From the IMG/VR virus record IMGVR_UViG_3300021093_000364, positions 1 through 23,744 of that record: 23,744 nt of DNA; one strand, 5' to 3'. Under the pieces are notes generated by a model. The model did no database searches and was not told where the DNA came from. It was given only the letters and a program-made list of their open reading frames with translations. Below, piece after piece: positions 12,832-21,388 of the stretch. This DNA comes from a virus. The stretch's first letter is position 1. Every line of letters starts with the position of its first letter. A program made the position numbers and the translations under genes.

Positions 12832-15825
12832 ATGGCAACTATAGATTCCAAAAAACTTCTACCAGCAGGAAAACCAGGTGGTTCAATAGTTGAATCACAG
12901 AAACCATTATTGGTCCCTGTAAATAATGTCCTGTTTAAAAAAGATGTTAAGATATCTCAGAAACTTTTAAAACCAGCAGATGAAGAAAAGGAATCTGGTG
13001 GTAGTTTAGTTGTTATCAAGAAAAAGATTGCAAAGATAAGTGATATCATACAGAGCACTTATTTAATTGAACAGAGTGAGAATAATCGTAAAAGAAGAGA
13101 AAAAGAAAGACAAAAATCAGAAGAACGAGAGAAGCAATTAGAAACAAGAAAACCAACTAAGGTTAGTGAAAAGAATCTTGCAAAGATATCATTGCCTGGT
13201 AGGAGTATTCTTGATACAATCAATAGATTTCTTGCATTTACTCTAATTGGATATCTATTTGATAAGTATAATCAATTCTTACCTAAACTTGTTGAATTTA
13301 CTAAACTGATAACTCCTGTTGCACAATTTATTGAAGCGTTTGGAAAGAATGTAATCAATAGAGTAATTGATTTTGTTGATGTTGGATATCAAGCATATGA
13401 TAAAGTTCGCGCAGAGATTAAAAATATTGGTGGTGAAGGAGCACAAAAAACATTTGATGAGTTTTCTAAGAATTTAAATACAATTTTAAATGGTGCAATT
13501 GGTGCTGCAATGTTGATTGCAAGCACTGCTCCACGATCTCCAAAGGGAGTTTCTGGTGCAATTGGTGCGGGTATGGGTGCGGGTAGAGGATATGGATATA
13601 CTCCAGAACCTTTAACTCCTGGAGTAAAACCAGGAACTACTGAAGGTAGAGCAATTACAAAAGCTCAAAGAGATGCGGCAAGAAATGCTGCTAAAGCAAC
13701 TAGAAGAAATGCTGCAGCAGCAATAAGAAGAGGAATTGCTGGAGAAACTACTGAACAAGCGGCAAAACAATTAGCATCTCAAGGTGCAAAGCAATCTCTA
13801 AAATCATTGGTTGGTGTTCCCATTATTGGTTCTCTCATTGGTTTTATAATTGATACTATTGTTTTCCGAGAGAAACCTACAAGAGCTGCGGCTGGTGCAG
13901 TTGGAAGTGCTATAGGACAAGGCGTTGGAATTGCTCTTGCGGGAGGAACTACATTTGGACTTGGTGCTGGTATTGGTATGTTTGTTGGTGGTTTTGTTGG
14001 TGACATGCTAGGTAAAACAATATATGATGCACTTAATGGTTATAAACCAGAACCAATACCTGCTAAAGCACAGGGAGGTCAAGTTTCTGGAGGTCAGTCA
14101 AGAGTTGCTACTTCTAGAAGAATTAAAACTACTCCAAGAAGAACAAGAAGAAGTTATATTCCACAAAAAACACAACCAGGAAAAGATATTGGTGGAAAGC
14201 AAAAGATTGAACAATTATATGGTAAGGATGAACCAGGAAAGAGAAGCGCACTAAGAGCACTTAGAAAGAGTTCTGAAGATCTCAAAAAGATGAAGTCCTT
14301 GAATGGCGTTGCTGGTGCTATGTTTGGTGCTGGTATTGATATGTCACTAGGTCAGAAACCAGATAAGAAACTTGCAGCATCTCTTGGTAATACTTTTGGT
14401 TCTGTGATTCAAGCTGCTGTTGATGCTGAACTTGATTCTTCATTCAATGACATCTCAAGAACTATTGCAATGGCAAATGGTGGTGTAGTTCCATCAAGAG
14501 AAATTGGAGGTGGGATGAGTATCGGTGAAAAGATTGGTAAGTATATTTCTAATGCTTTTTCAATCGCACTTGAAAGTTCTGCTGCTAAGGTGTTGCAGAA
14601 CCTAAATCAAGAGTTTAATTTGAAAGGTGGACCTCCTGGTTCTACGCCAGATGCAGGACCAGGTGGTGGACCTTTAACTCAAGACCAACAAGAAGCATTT
14701 GAAAAAATAAAAAAAATTGCAGAGAAAGTTGGGTCTCCAAATCCATCGGTTACTGCTGCAATTGCTATGCTTGAAAGTGGGTGGTTGGCAAATCCCGATA
14801 GTGTTTATTTTGCAAGTGGAAAAACAAATCCATTTGGCCAAACTGGTAAGGGACCTAAAGGTTCTGTAGTTGGTGCTGATGGACAAGAACACGCAGTATA
14901 TAATAACCTTGAGGAAGGTGTTAAAGCGCACGTTGATCGTTGGAAACAATCTTATAAGGGAAAAGATGATAGAGAAGTTATTGAAAGTATACGACAAGGA
15001 TTACATGGTGGACCTGGATATTACAATACAGATCCCAACTGGACTAATAAGGTCATGTCTGTATTGCAAAGTTCTAAAGCACCAAAACCAAGTAAATTAA
15101 CTAGTGCCCAATTCAAAGCTGTATTACCAGAAGGAAATCCACAATTAACAAGTGGTTTTGGTTTAAGAAATGTTAGATGGGGATCTAAATATCATGAAGG
15201 AATTGATATTGGTGTTGATGCTGGTTCTAGAGTTTTATCCTTGAGTGATGGTGTTGCCAGAATTATTAGTAATGCTACTTGGGGATCTCATGGTCAAGCT
15301 GTTGTTATTGATCATGGAGATGGAAATTCAACATTATATGGTCACGTTAATCCAACAGTAAAAGATGGTCAAAAAGTTAAAAAGGGAGATAAAATAGCCA
15401 CAGTTAAAGCATGGAAGAACGGAGAATATAATGCAGATCCTGGCGATAATACTCACCTCCATTTAGAATATAGAATGGGTGGAGTTGGATTTGCTGGAAG
15501 AGCGGTAGATCCATCTGGGTATTTAAATTCTTTAGCACCTAGATCTCCAGCGCCAGCACCACTTGGAAGAGTAATAAGATCTGTTAATGTTGATGGAACA
15601 ATTTATACTGAGCGAGAAGGTGGAAAATATTATCAAAATGGAAAACCAATTACCAAAGCATTATTTGATGCTGTTAAAAAAAATCATCCATCTGCATTTG
15701 GATTGCAAGCATCGCTAACACCATCTCAACAAACAAGAGAGATTGCATCATTACAACAAAGTCCATCGTATGCATTGGTCAAAAATAATACCATCCTTTA
15801 TCAAAAGGAATTCGTTCTTACTTAA
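12832..15825 (+). CDS. Tape-measure-like tail protein with glucosaminidase-like and M23 peptidase domains
   Basis: This is a 997-aa protein. Residues 80-110 form a Lys/Glu/Arg coiled stretch. SILDTINRFLAFTLIGYLFD (125-144) parallels the neighbouring 765-aa protein. Residues 215-400 are Gly/Ala-rich with hydrophobic helices (for example LVGVPIIGSLIGFII, 326-340). Residues 615-745 look like a glucosaminidase or lytic transglycosylase domain, with AIAMLESGW and candidate catalytic Glu648 followed by TNPFGQTG. Residues 765-900 are an M23 (LytM) peptidase with a full zinc set: His788 and Asp792 (HEGID), His838 (YGH), and His875/His877 (HLH). The two enzymes would cut peptidoglycan glycan and peptide during DNA entry. 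T4 instead uses a lysozyme in gp5. Shine-Dalgarno AGGA is at 12821-12824. Confidence 0.72.
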   Translation: MATIDSKKLLPAGKPGGSIVESQKPLLVPVNNVLFKKDVKISQKLLKPADEEKESGGSLVVIKKKIAKISDIIQSTYLIEQSENNRKRREKERQKSEEREKQLETRKPTKVSEKNLAKISLPGRSILDTINRFLAFTLIGYLFDKYNQFLPKLVEFTKLITPVAQFIEAFGKNVINRVIDFVDVGYQAYDKVRAEIKNIGGEGAQKTFDEFSKNLNTILNGAIGAAMLIASTAPRSPKGVSGAIGAGMGAGRGYGYTPEPLTPGVKPGTTEGRAITKAQRDAARNAAKATRRNAAAAIRRGIAGETTEQAAKQLASQGAKQSLKSLVGVPIIGSLIGFIIDTIVFREKPTRAAAGAVGSAIGQGVGIALAGGTTFGLGAGIGMFVGGFVGDMLGKTIYDALNGYKPEPIPAKAQGGQVSGGQSRVATSRRIKTTPRRTRRSYIPQKTQPGKDIGGKQKIEQLYGKDEPGKRSALRALRKSSEDLKKMKSLNGVAGAMFGAGIDMSLGQKPDKKLAASLGNTFGSVIQAAVDAELDSSFNDISRTIAMANGGVVPSREIGGGMSIGEKIGKYISNAFSIALESSAAKVLQNLNQEFNLKGGPPGSTPDAGPGGGPLTQDQQEAFEKIKKIAEKVGSPNPSVTAAIAMLESGWLANPDSVYFASGKTNPFGQTGKGPKGSVVGADGQEHAVYNNLEEGVKAHVDRWKQSYKGKDDREVIESIRQGLHGGPGYYNTDPNWTNKVMSVLQSSKAPKPSKLTSAQFKAVLPEGNPQLTSGFGLRNVRWGSKYHEGIDIGVDAGSRVLSLSDGVARIISNATWGSHGQAVVIDHGDGNSTLYGHVNPTVKDGQKVKKGDKIATVKAWKNGEYNADPGDNTHLHLEYRMGGVGFAGRAVDPSGYLNSLAPRSPAPAPLGRVIRSVNVDGTIYTEREGGKYYQNGKPITKALFDAVKKNHPSAFGLQASLTPSQQTREIASLQQSPSYALVKNNTILYQKEFVLT

Positions 15826-15841
15826 ATAGTAATAAAAAGAT

Positions 15842-17191
15842 ATGTCAAGCAAGGAGTCATTACAATTTAATCAGTTTGAAGTTTTTTCAAACAAAAATAA
15901 GAAATCGGTAGACATGAGATCTATTCCAAGAATAGAGTATCGTGAAAGTGTTTTGTCTCCTTTTATAATGATAACAGCACAGATTGTTGAAACTGGAAAC
16001 ACAATGTCTGCAGATGATGGATCTGGTGCTACAGTATCTGCACTTGAAGGACTTAATCTTCAAGGAACCGAAAAGGTTTTATTTGAAATAGAAGATGCGA
16101 ATGGGAATAAGATAAAACTTACTGATGACAATGACTTGAGAATTGCTACTGTATCAAGAGTTGCTCAATCATTTAAAAATATTTCATATCAACTGAATAT
16201 CGTTTCTAAAGAAGCATATGATAATACTCTTTGTGATACAAGAGTAATAACTAAATTTGATGGTAAAATATCCGATAGTGTTAGTAGAATACTAACTCAG
16301 TTTTTGAAAACTCAAAAAGATATTGAAGTTGATGAGACAATCAATACTTATGAAAAATGGGGCATAGATGAATATCCATTTGATAAAATATTAGAACTAC
16401 AGCAGATTGGTGTTCCTAATATTAAAGATGCTCTTGGAAAAACTTGTGGATATCTTTTCTGGGAAACTTCTGAAGGATATAAGTTTAAATCACTAGATAA
16501 CCTTTTCAAAGTGACTGGATCATTTCCTAATTATAAAGATAGTAAGGGAAGAAAAATTAAAAACTTTATTGAAAATAAAAAAGTTGACAGCACAACTATT
16601 CCTCAAGGATTTGATAACAAGATACTTCATTCTAAAATTGATAGAACAATAGATGCTCTTGGTCAATTTGAATCCGGTGCATATGGAACTGTCCTTGAAT
16701 TTTTTGATGAGGTCAATAAAACATATACTAAAAAAGATCCATTTATTCCACCACCAGATGGTAATGGTGAAATTGCAGGAAAAGAACTACCACAATTTAA
16801 TGAAGAGTATGCAGGTAAAGCAACTGTTAGGATAGTTACTCAAAGAGATATTGGTCAAACCTTTAGTTCTGGTGATTCTATAGAAAAACAAGTAGAGCAA
16901 AATACAAAAGAAGGTGTTGTAGTTGAGGATGTTTTACAACAATCTCAACAAAATTATAGACAAAAATTTAATATGTCTGCAGAGATTATAATAGCTGCTG
17001 ATTTTAGTCTACATGCTGGTGATTTGGTTTATTGTGAGTTTCCTGAACTATCTACAAAAAGCACCCTCACAAAAACACCTAAGGATAGTGGCATATATAT
17101 GATATCGGATCTATGTCATTATGGTGATAAGTCAAAAACTTATACAGGACTGCGACTGGTAAGAGATTCTTTCGGAGTAAAGGTAACCTAA
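15842..17191 (+). CDS. gp27-like baseplate hub protein
   Basis: This 449-aa soluble protein opens with a polar tail, then a hub-type beta domain: SPFIMITAQIVETGNTM (about 39-55), KVLFEIEDANGNKI, then YQLNIVSKEAYDN. A mid-part with GYLFWETSEGYKFKSLDNL (about 202-220) is typical of hub proteins of the T4 gp27 / Mu gp44 type. The C-terminus contains AEIIIAADFSLHAGDLVYCEFP and GLRLVRDSFG, as in the last strands of that fold. gp27 forms the central ring that joins spike to tube. The context (tape-measure genes before it, spike-like genes after) supports this. A late-promoter-like CTTAAATA is at 15821-15828, but the Shine-Dalgarno is weak. I rate gp27 as likely rather than certain and give no symbol. 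Confidence 0.6.
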   Translation: MSSKESLQFNQFEVFSNKNKKSVDMRSIPRIEYRESVLSPFIMITAQIVETGNTMSADDGSGATVSALEGLNLQGTEKVLFEIEDANGNKIKLTDDNDLRIATVSRVAQSFKNISYQLNIVSKEAYDNTLCDTRVITKFDGKISDSVSRILTQFLKTQKDIEVDETINTYEKWGIDEYPFDKILELQQIGVPNIKDALGKTCGYLFWETSEGYKFKSLDNLFKVTGSFPNYKDSKGRKIKNFIENKKVDSTTIPQGFDNKILHSKIDRTIDALGQFESGAYGTVLEFFDEVNKTYTKKDPFIPPPDGNGEIAGKELPQFNEEYAGKATVRIVTQRDIGQTFSSGDSIEKQVEQNTKEGVVVEDVLQQSQQNYRQKFNMSAEIIIAADFSLHAGDLVYCEFPELSTKSTLTKTPKDSGIYMISDLCHYGDKSKTYTGLRLVRDSFGVKVT

Positions 17192-17192
17192 C

Positions 17193-17408
17193 ATGGAAAG
17201 AAGTATTCAACAACACATTAACGATGATAGAGATGAACTAGATAATCCACAACTTTCTTCTCAGCGCCGTCGTCACTTAGAGGGTGAACTTAATTCTTTA
17301 GAGAAATATCAAGCAAATCATCCTGATGAAGATCACGATCCAACTCCCTTAGAATTATTTTGTGATGAAAATCCAGATGCATCTGAATGCAGAATTTATG
17401 AGGATTAA
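17193..17408 (+). CDS. cp12: CP12-like regulator of Calvin cycle enzymes
   Basis: This is a 71-aa protein. The C-terminal motif PLELFCDENPDASECRIYED (residues 52-71) has the CP12 redox element: Cys57 and Cys66 flanking Asp, Pro and Glu, with a terminal Tyr/Asp. In cyanobacteria and plants CP12 binds GAPDH and phosphoribulokinase when oxidised and shuts down the Calvin cycle. Phage copies are thought to push carbon into the pentose phosphate pathway for NADPH and nucleotide synthesis. The N-terminal cysteine pair and the usual AWD-VEEL core of plant-type CP12 are absent, so PRK binding may differ. It lies between the hub gene and an 802-aa tail gene, whose ATG overlaps its stop by 1 base, so it is made with tail proteins late in infection. 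Shine-Dalgarno AAGG is at 17180-17183. Confidence 0.78.
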   Translation: MERSIQQHINDDRDELDNPQLSSQRRRHLEGELNSLEKYQANHPDEDHDPTPLELFCDENPDASECRIYED

Positions 17409-19816
17409 TGTCAGAATCAGCACAAAATAGATATTTCAGAAAGCAATTAGAGAAACGACTTGGCAAATCCATTATTGGAATAGGTCAGGTTGTTTCGGAG
17501 GAGTTTGAAGTTGCTCAGAGACAGCAGGGGAAATTTACTTCTTATAAAGAACAAGCATCTGGAGTTCTTCTTAATAAGTATAAAGTAAGAATTTGTTCAG
17601 CAACAAATGATACTGAAAGAGTTGATGATTTAATAGATGCTTACGGTCAATCACCAACTTCTGGATTGCGTGGAGAAGCATGTCCAACTCCAGCGTATCC
17701 AGTAAACACTTATGTAACAATATTTCAAGATCCTTTAACTCAACTTTATTATATTGAACATGCACATATAAACACAAAAGCAGATCTTCCAAAGACAAAA
17801 GAATTTGCTGGTTGTGGTGCTGCAAGTGGATTTATTCCTGGTTCTATAAACTTTAAAGTACCACAAAGTTGTATAGATCCAAAGGGTAGTGGTGTTGCAT
17901 CTGGATCTGAAGTACCAAGAAATACTGTTCCTAGTAAAGAAGATGAAAAACAAAATACTCATAATGAAAGCATAGAGATACGAAGTTCATGTATTCCTGT
18001 TGATACTGCTGCAATCAATAAAGAACTTGAAGGACTTATTAAGTTTGTTGAAGAACTTAAAAATGGAGTTTTGGGAGAAGATAGTTTCTTACAAACGAGT
18101 CAAGAATTTTTAGATCAAGTTCAGTCTAAAGTAAATCAAGTATCTCAAGCAATTGCAAATTCTATTACTTGGTTGATTGATAAAATTCGTAAGTATATAA
18201 TGAGACAGGTTAATGGAATAGTTAATAATACAATAGGAAATGTTTATTTAAATATAAGATTTTCAATTTTAGAAGCAAATGATCAGGCTCTAAATTTAAT
18301 ATCATGTTTGTTCCTAGAAATTTTAAATAATCTTGCTAATCTTATTGCTGACTTTTTAAATGAGTTAATTGATACTTTTTTAAATACTGGTCTTTGTGTA
18401 ATAGAATCATTCCTGTCTTCTTTAATTGGAAGTATATTACCAGCATTATTGGACTCCATAAATTCAATTCTTGGTCCAATTTCTAGTTTAATTGGAGAGA
18501 CGATATCTCTTGCTAATGATGTTATTTCTTTTGTTGAATCAATTATTGATTTTCTTAGTTGTGATGTTCAGCAATTATGTCCAGTAACTAATGAGTGGAA
18601 TTTCCTTGAAGGTGGAATAGATTCATCTCAATTCTCACTTTCTACTTTAGATTTCAACTCTATTTTTGAGAGTGCATCATCTTTTGCTGATAGTGTTATT
18701 GCACTTGGAGAAATACCAGGTGACATTACAAGTAGTCTTTCTGGACTAAATGCACAGGAAATTGCACAAAGTGCAATTGATTCTGCACTAGATTGTGTTG
18801 GTCTTGAAGAGTGTGGAGTTCCTACAGTATCCTTCTGGGGATCTGATGGTTCCGGAACGACAGGTGATGTTGTAGTAAGTACTGCTGGTGAAATTCTTGG
18901 TATTAATATCATAACTCCTGGAAGTGATTATTCTAGTGAACCGACTGTTTCAATTAATGATTCTTGTGGAACAGGAACAGGTGCATATGGTACTGCAGTG
19001 ATTGGTGATGTTAATGTTTATACTGATGATGGAACTATTGTAGATCCAGATAATCCAGATAATACTAGAGAACAAGAAACCGTTACTGGTGTTGTTGATG
19101 TGATTATTAATAATTCTGGTTATGGATATCTATCATCACCTGATGGTAGCATTGGTGGTATGAATAGAGTAATTGCAGATCGTTGCCAAAGTTTAATTAG
19201 AAGAGGTGATACGAATAAGTGGGAAGGTCCATTTGATCCAGGAGAGGTTATTGATATTAGAGTTGGAGATACTGTAAGACTTGCAGGAATTCCTGAATAT
19301 ATTTCTCAGGAAAATACTTCTATTACTACTCCACCTTGTCCAGATCTTGTTTCTTCTACCTCACCATCTACAACTTATCCTGTTGCTGTTTCTATAGGTG
19401 GTGTTTATATTCAAGATCCTGGATTTGGATTTAGTGATGGTGATACAATTACAGTTATAACTAACGGTGTAGGGACAGATATAACTAACGGTGTAGGGAC
19501 AGATATAACTAACGGTGTAGGGACAGATATAACTAACGGTGTAGGGACAGATGTGGGAACAGGTGGAGGAACATCTGGTAATGGTGCAGAACTTGTTCCT
19601 GTCATAGGTGGTAATGGTAGAATTATTGATGTTAATATTTTTAAACCAGGTATTGGATTCACTAACATGCCAACACTTAAACTAAATACCAGTACAGGTT
19701 ACAATGCTACTTTAATTCCAATTCTTTCATTCAAGAGAATTGATGAAAATACCGCATTTAGTATTCCTGCTGGAACTCAATTGATTCAGGTTGTGGATTG
19801 TGTAGGTAAAAACTGA
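17408..19816 (+). CDS. Large tail/baseplate structural protein with tandem repeat
   Basis: This is an 802-aa protein. The N-terminal 120 residues include KYKVRICSATNDTERVDDLI and a TYVTIFQDPLTQLYYIEHAH strand pair, somewhat like an OB-fold as in spike proteins (weak inference). Residues about 215-400 form a long helical/hydrophobic region (LLDSINSILGPISSLIGET). The C-terminal half is beta-rich, with Gly and Asp repeats of the VYIQDPGFGFSDGDTITV type. Residues 684-715 are four exact copies of ITNGVGTD, from a 24-bp DNA repeat. Cysteines are scattered through the sequence. It overlaps cp12 and the next gene by one base each. A virion role near the spike is likely, but I do not recognise a named T4 protein. 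Confidence 0.65.
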   Translation: MSESAQNRYFRKQLEKRLGKSIIGIGQVVSEEFEVAQRQQGKFTSYKEQASGVLLNKYKVRICSATNDTERVDDLIDAYGQSPTSGLRGEACPTPAYPVNTYVTIFQDPLTQLYYIEHAHINTKADLPKTKEFAGCGAASGFIPGSINFKVPQSCIDPKGSGVASGSEVPRNTVPSKEDEKQNTHNESIEIRSSCIPVDTAAINKELEGLIKFVEELKNGVLGEDSFLQTSQEFLDQVQSKVNQVSQAIANSITWLIDKIRKYIMRQVNGIVNNTIGNVYLNIRFSILEANDQALNLISCLFLEILNNLANLIADFLNELIDTFLNTGLCVIESFLSSLIGSILPALLDSINSILGPISSLIGETISLANDVISFVESIIDFLSCDVQQLCPVTNEWNFLEGGIDSSQFSLSTLDFNSIFESASSFADSVIALGEIPGDITSSLSGLNAQEIAQSAIDSALDCVGLEECGVPTVSFWGSDGSGTTGDVVVSTAGEILGINIITPGSDYSSEPTVSINDSCGTGTGAYGTAVIGDVNVYTDDGTIVDPDNPDNTREQETVTGVVDVIINNSGYGYLSSPDGSIGGMNRVIADRCQSLIRRGDTNKWEGPFDPGEVIDIRVGDTVRLAGIPEYISQENTSITTPPCPDLVSSTSPSTTYPVAVSIGGVYIQDPGFGFSDGDTITVITNGVGTDITNGVGTDITNGVGTDITNGVGTDVGTGGGTSGNGAELVPVIGGNGRIIDVNIFKPGIGFTNMPTLKLNTSTGYNATLIPILSFKRIDENTAFSIPAGTQLIQVVDCVGKN
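19457..19552 (+). repeat. Perfect 24-bp tandem repeat, four copies, coding
   Basis: The unit ATAACTAACGGTGTAGGGAC plus AGAT is repeated exactly four times at 19457-19480, 19481-19504, 19505-19528 and 19529-19552. It is in phase with the gene and encodes ITNGVGTD four times. Because 24 is a multiple of three, copy-number change would not break the reading frame. Confidence 0.95.
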
Positions 19817-20433
19817 TGGCAGAAGAGAAGGTTTATTCTTTTAATAATATAGGAACCACTGAAGGTGAGGTTCGTTTTGGTGATGAGATGAAAAATAATG
19901 TCAAAATGGCAGTTATTGTTCGCAATATATTTCCAACTTCTTTCAGAAGATCTCATTATATGGGTCTTCAAATGACAGGTAAACTTGCAGGATCTACTAT
20001 TAATAGTGCTCCTGCCTGCTATCAAATCTTGTGTGGAGAACAACCAGTTGATGGTGTTTCATTTGTTGCATATGCAGAGAATGGTGACATGATTATCGGA
20101 GCACCAAAAGGAAGAATCCGAATGTATGCTCAAGACATTGATATTATTGCTTCTGGCAACGGAACTAATACTGGTTGGGTCAATGTATTATCAAATGCAA
20201 AAGTTAATGTTGAATCTGGAACAGTTCAACTTCAGTCATCTGATGCTTTGAGTTTAGGTACTGAAAGAAATCTAAACTTAAATGTTCCTGGTAGATATAA
20301 AATTACTTGTGGTTCAATGAAAGTAGTTGAAGGTGCTGATGTTTCTCCTATCAGCAGTCCTCTTGGTAGTGGTGTAAATACAGTCATACAACAATTAGAA
20401 GGTCTTAAGAAGTTGATTGAGAGTATAACATAA
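19816..20433 (+). CDS. Spike/needle-like beta structural protein
   Basis: This 205-aa protein has a central run of short alternating beta strands: GDMIIGAPKGRIRMYAQDID (about 90-109), then IIASGNG, VNVLSNAKVNVESGTVQL, and LSLGTERNLNLNVPGRYKI. The pattern matches the triple-stranded beta-helix of tail needles such as the C-terminal part of T4 gp5. The N-terminus has a short globular part with two Cys (about 68-73). Its ATG overlaps the upstream stop by 1 base (TGATG) with an AGG ribosome-binding element. Position after the hub gene suits a central spike component. Homology to gp5 is inferred from strand pattern only. Confidence 0.55.
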   Translation: MAEEKVYSFNNIGTTEGEVRFGDEMKNNVKMAVIVRNIFPTSFRRSHYMGLQMTGKLAGSTINSAPACYQILCGEQPVDGVSFVAYAENGDMIIGAPKGRIRMYAQDIDIIASGNGTNTGWVNVLSNAKVNVESGTVQLQSSDALSLGTERNLNLNVPGRYKITCGSMKVVEGADVSPISSPLGSGVNTVIQQLEGLKKLIESIT

Positions 20434-20434
20434 T

Positions 20435-21385
20435 ATGGAAGTTACCGATTTACATGTAGGAAAGCAATTACAAGTTGTTTCTAATCTTCCTGGTGGAATA
20501 CCAGGACCACCTAATGTTGCTCATGGTTTTGGTCCTACTGCAGTTCCTGGTGCAGTTTGGGCAGATGGTGGATTTCATGTTGGTTCTCCAATTTTTGCTC
20601 CAGCAGAAACCTGTGTTGGGTTCACAAGACCACCAGTAACAAATACCAAAGCAGCGTTAGTAAAATCAATCCTATCAATTACAAGTAGAGGTTTTACCCC
20701 AACACCCATTGATGTTATTGTTGGTGATCCTTCTGGACCTGTTGGGGTAAGCGTCAATTCTATTCTTATCAATATTATATCTCCAATTACAAATGGGATT
20801 GGTCTTTTAAATTGGACTGGAGCAAAAACTTTTGTGGGGGCAAAAGCACAAACTGGTTTAGAAGTTCGTGCTGGTGCAACCGCTGATGTTGGTAAAGAAT
20901 CAACAATTGGTGATGTTGTAGAAAGTGGTTCAAGAGTTATAAATGGAGCTCTTGTTGTAAATGGTGCTACTCATATTAACGGTTTCTTATCTTTTAATAG
21001 TTCAATTGTAGGAACAACAAAGAAGTTTGATATTCCTCATCCTACTAAAGAAAATTATAGGTTAGCACATGCTTGTATTGAGGGTCCTGAAAATGGTGTT
21101 TATTTTAGAGGTAGATTAATTGATGCAAATGTGATACAATTGCCTGAATATTGGCGTGGTCTTGTAGATCCAGAAACGATTACAGTAAATCTAACACCGC
21201 ACGAATCCTATCAAGAGTTGTTCGTAAAAACGATTGAGTGGGGAACTAAAATTTTTGTTGTAAATAATTCAAGTGGTCCTATAAATTGTAGTTATACAGT
21301 TTATGGTAAGAGAAAAGATGTTGCTGATTTGGTTGTTGAATATGAAGGTAATGAAGCAAAAGATTGGGATTTGAAGGGGAAATAA
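20435..21385 (+). CDS. Tail appendage protein with fibre-type C-terminal domain
   Basis: This is a 316-aa protein. The N-terminal half is Gly/Pro rich, with a hydrophobic VSVNSILINIISP stretch. At about 155-205 it has repeat strands (TIGDVVESGSRVINGALVVN), common in fibre shafts. The last 110 residues form a domain seen in many phage fibre/appendage proteins: KFDIPHPTKENYRLAHACIEGPE, then GVYFRGRLI, LPEYWRGLVD, ITVNLTPHES, YGKRKDVADLVVEYEG (approximate order from residue 202). That domain recurs as a separate short gene at 22873-23211. It starts 1 nt after the upstream stop. Confidence 0.62.
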   Translation: MEVTDLHVGKQLQVVSNLPGGIPGPPNVAHGFGPTAVPGAVWADGGFHVGSPIFAPAETCVGFTRPPVTNTKAALVKSILSITSRGFTPTPIDVIVGDPSGPVGVSVNSILINIISPITNGIGLLNWTGAKTFVGAKAQTGLEVRAGATADVGKESTIGDVVESGSRVINGALVVNGATHINGFLSFNSSIVGTTKKFDIPHPTKENYRLAHACIEGPENGVYFRGRLIDANVIQLPEYWRGLVDPETITVNLTPHESYQELFVKTIEWGTKIFVVNNSSGPINCSYTVYGKRKDVADLVVEYEGNEAKDWDLKGK

Positions 21386-21388
21386 AAA

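Noticed and set aside
19457-19552. Tandem repeats considered as a CRISPR-like array or phage origin iterons
   Set aside because: There are no spacers, the units are contiguous and in phase with the gene, and they encode an exact peptide repeat.
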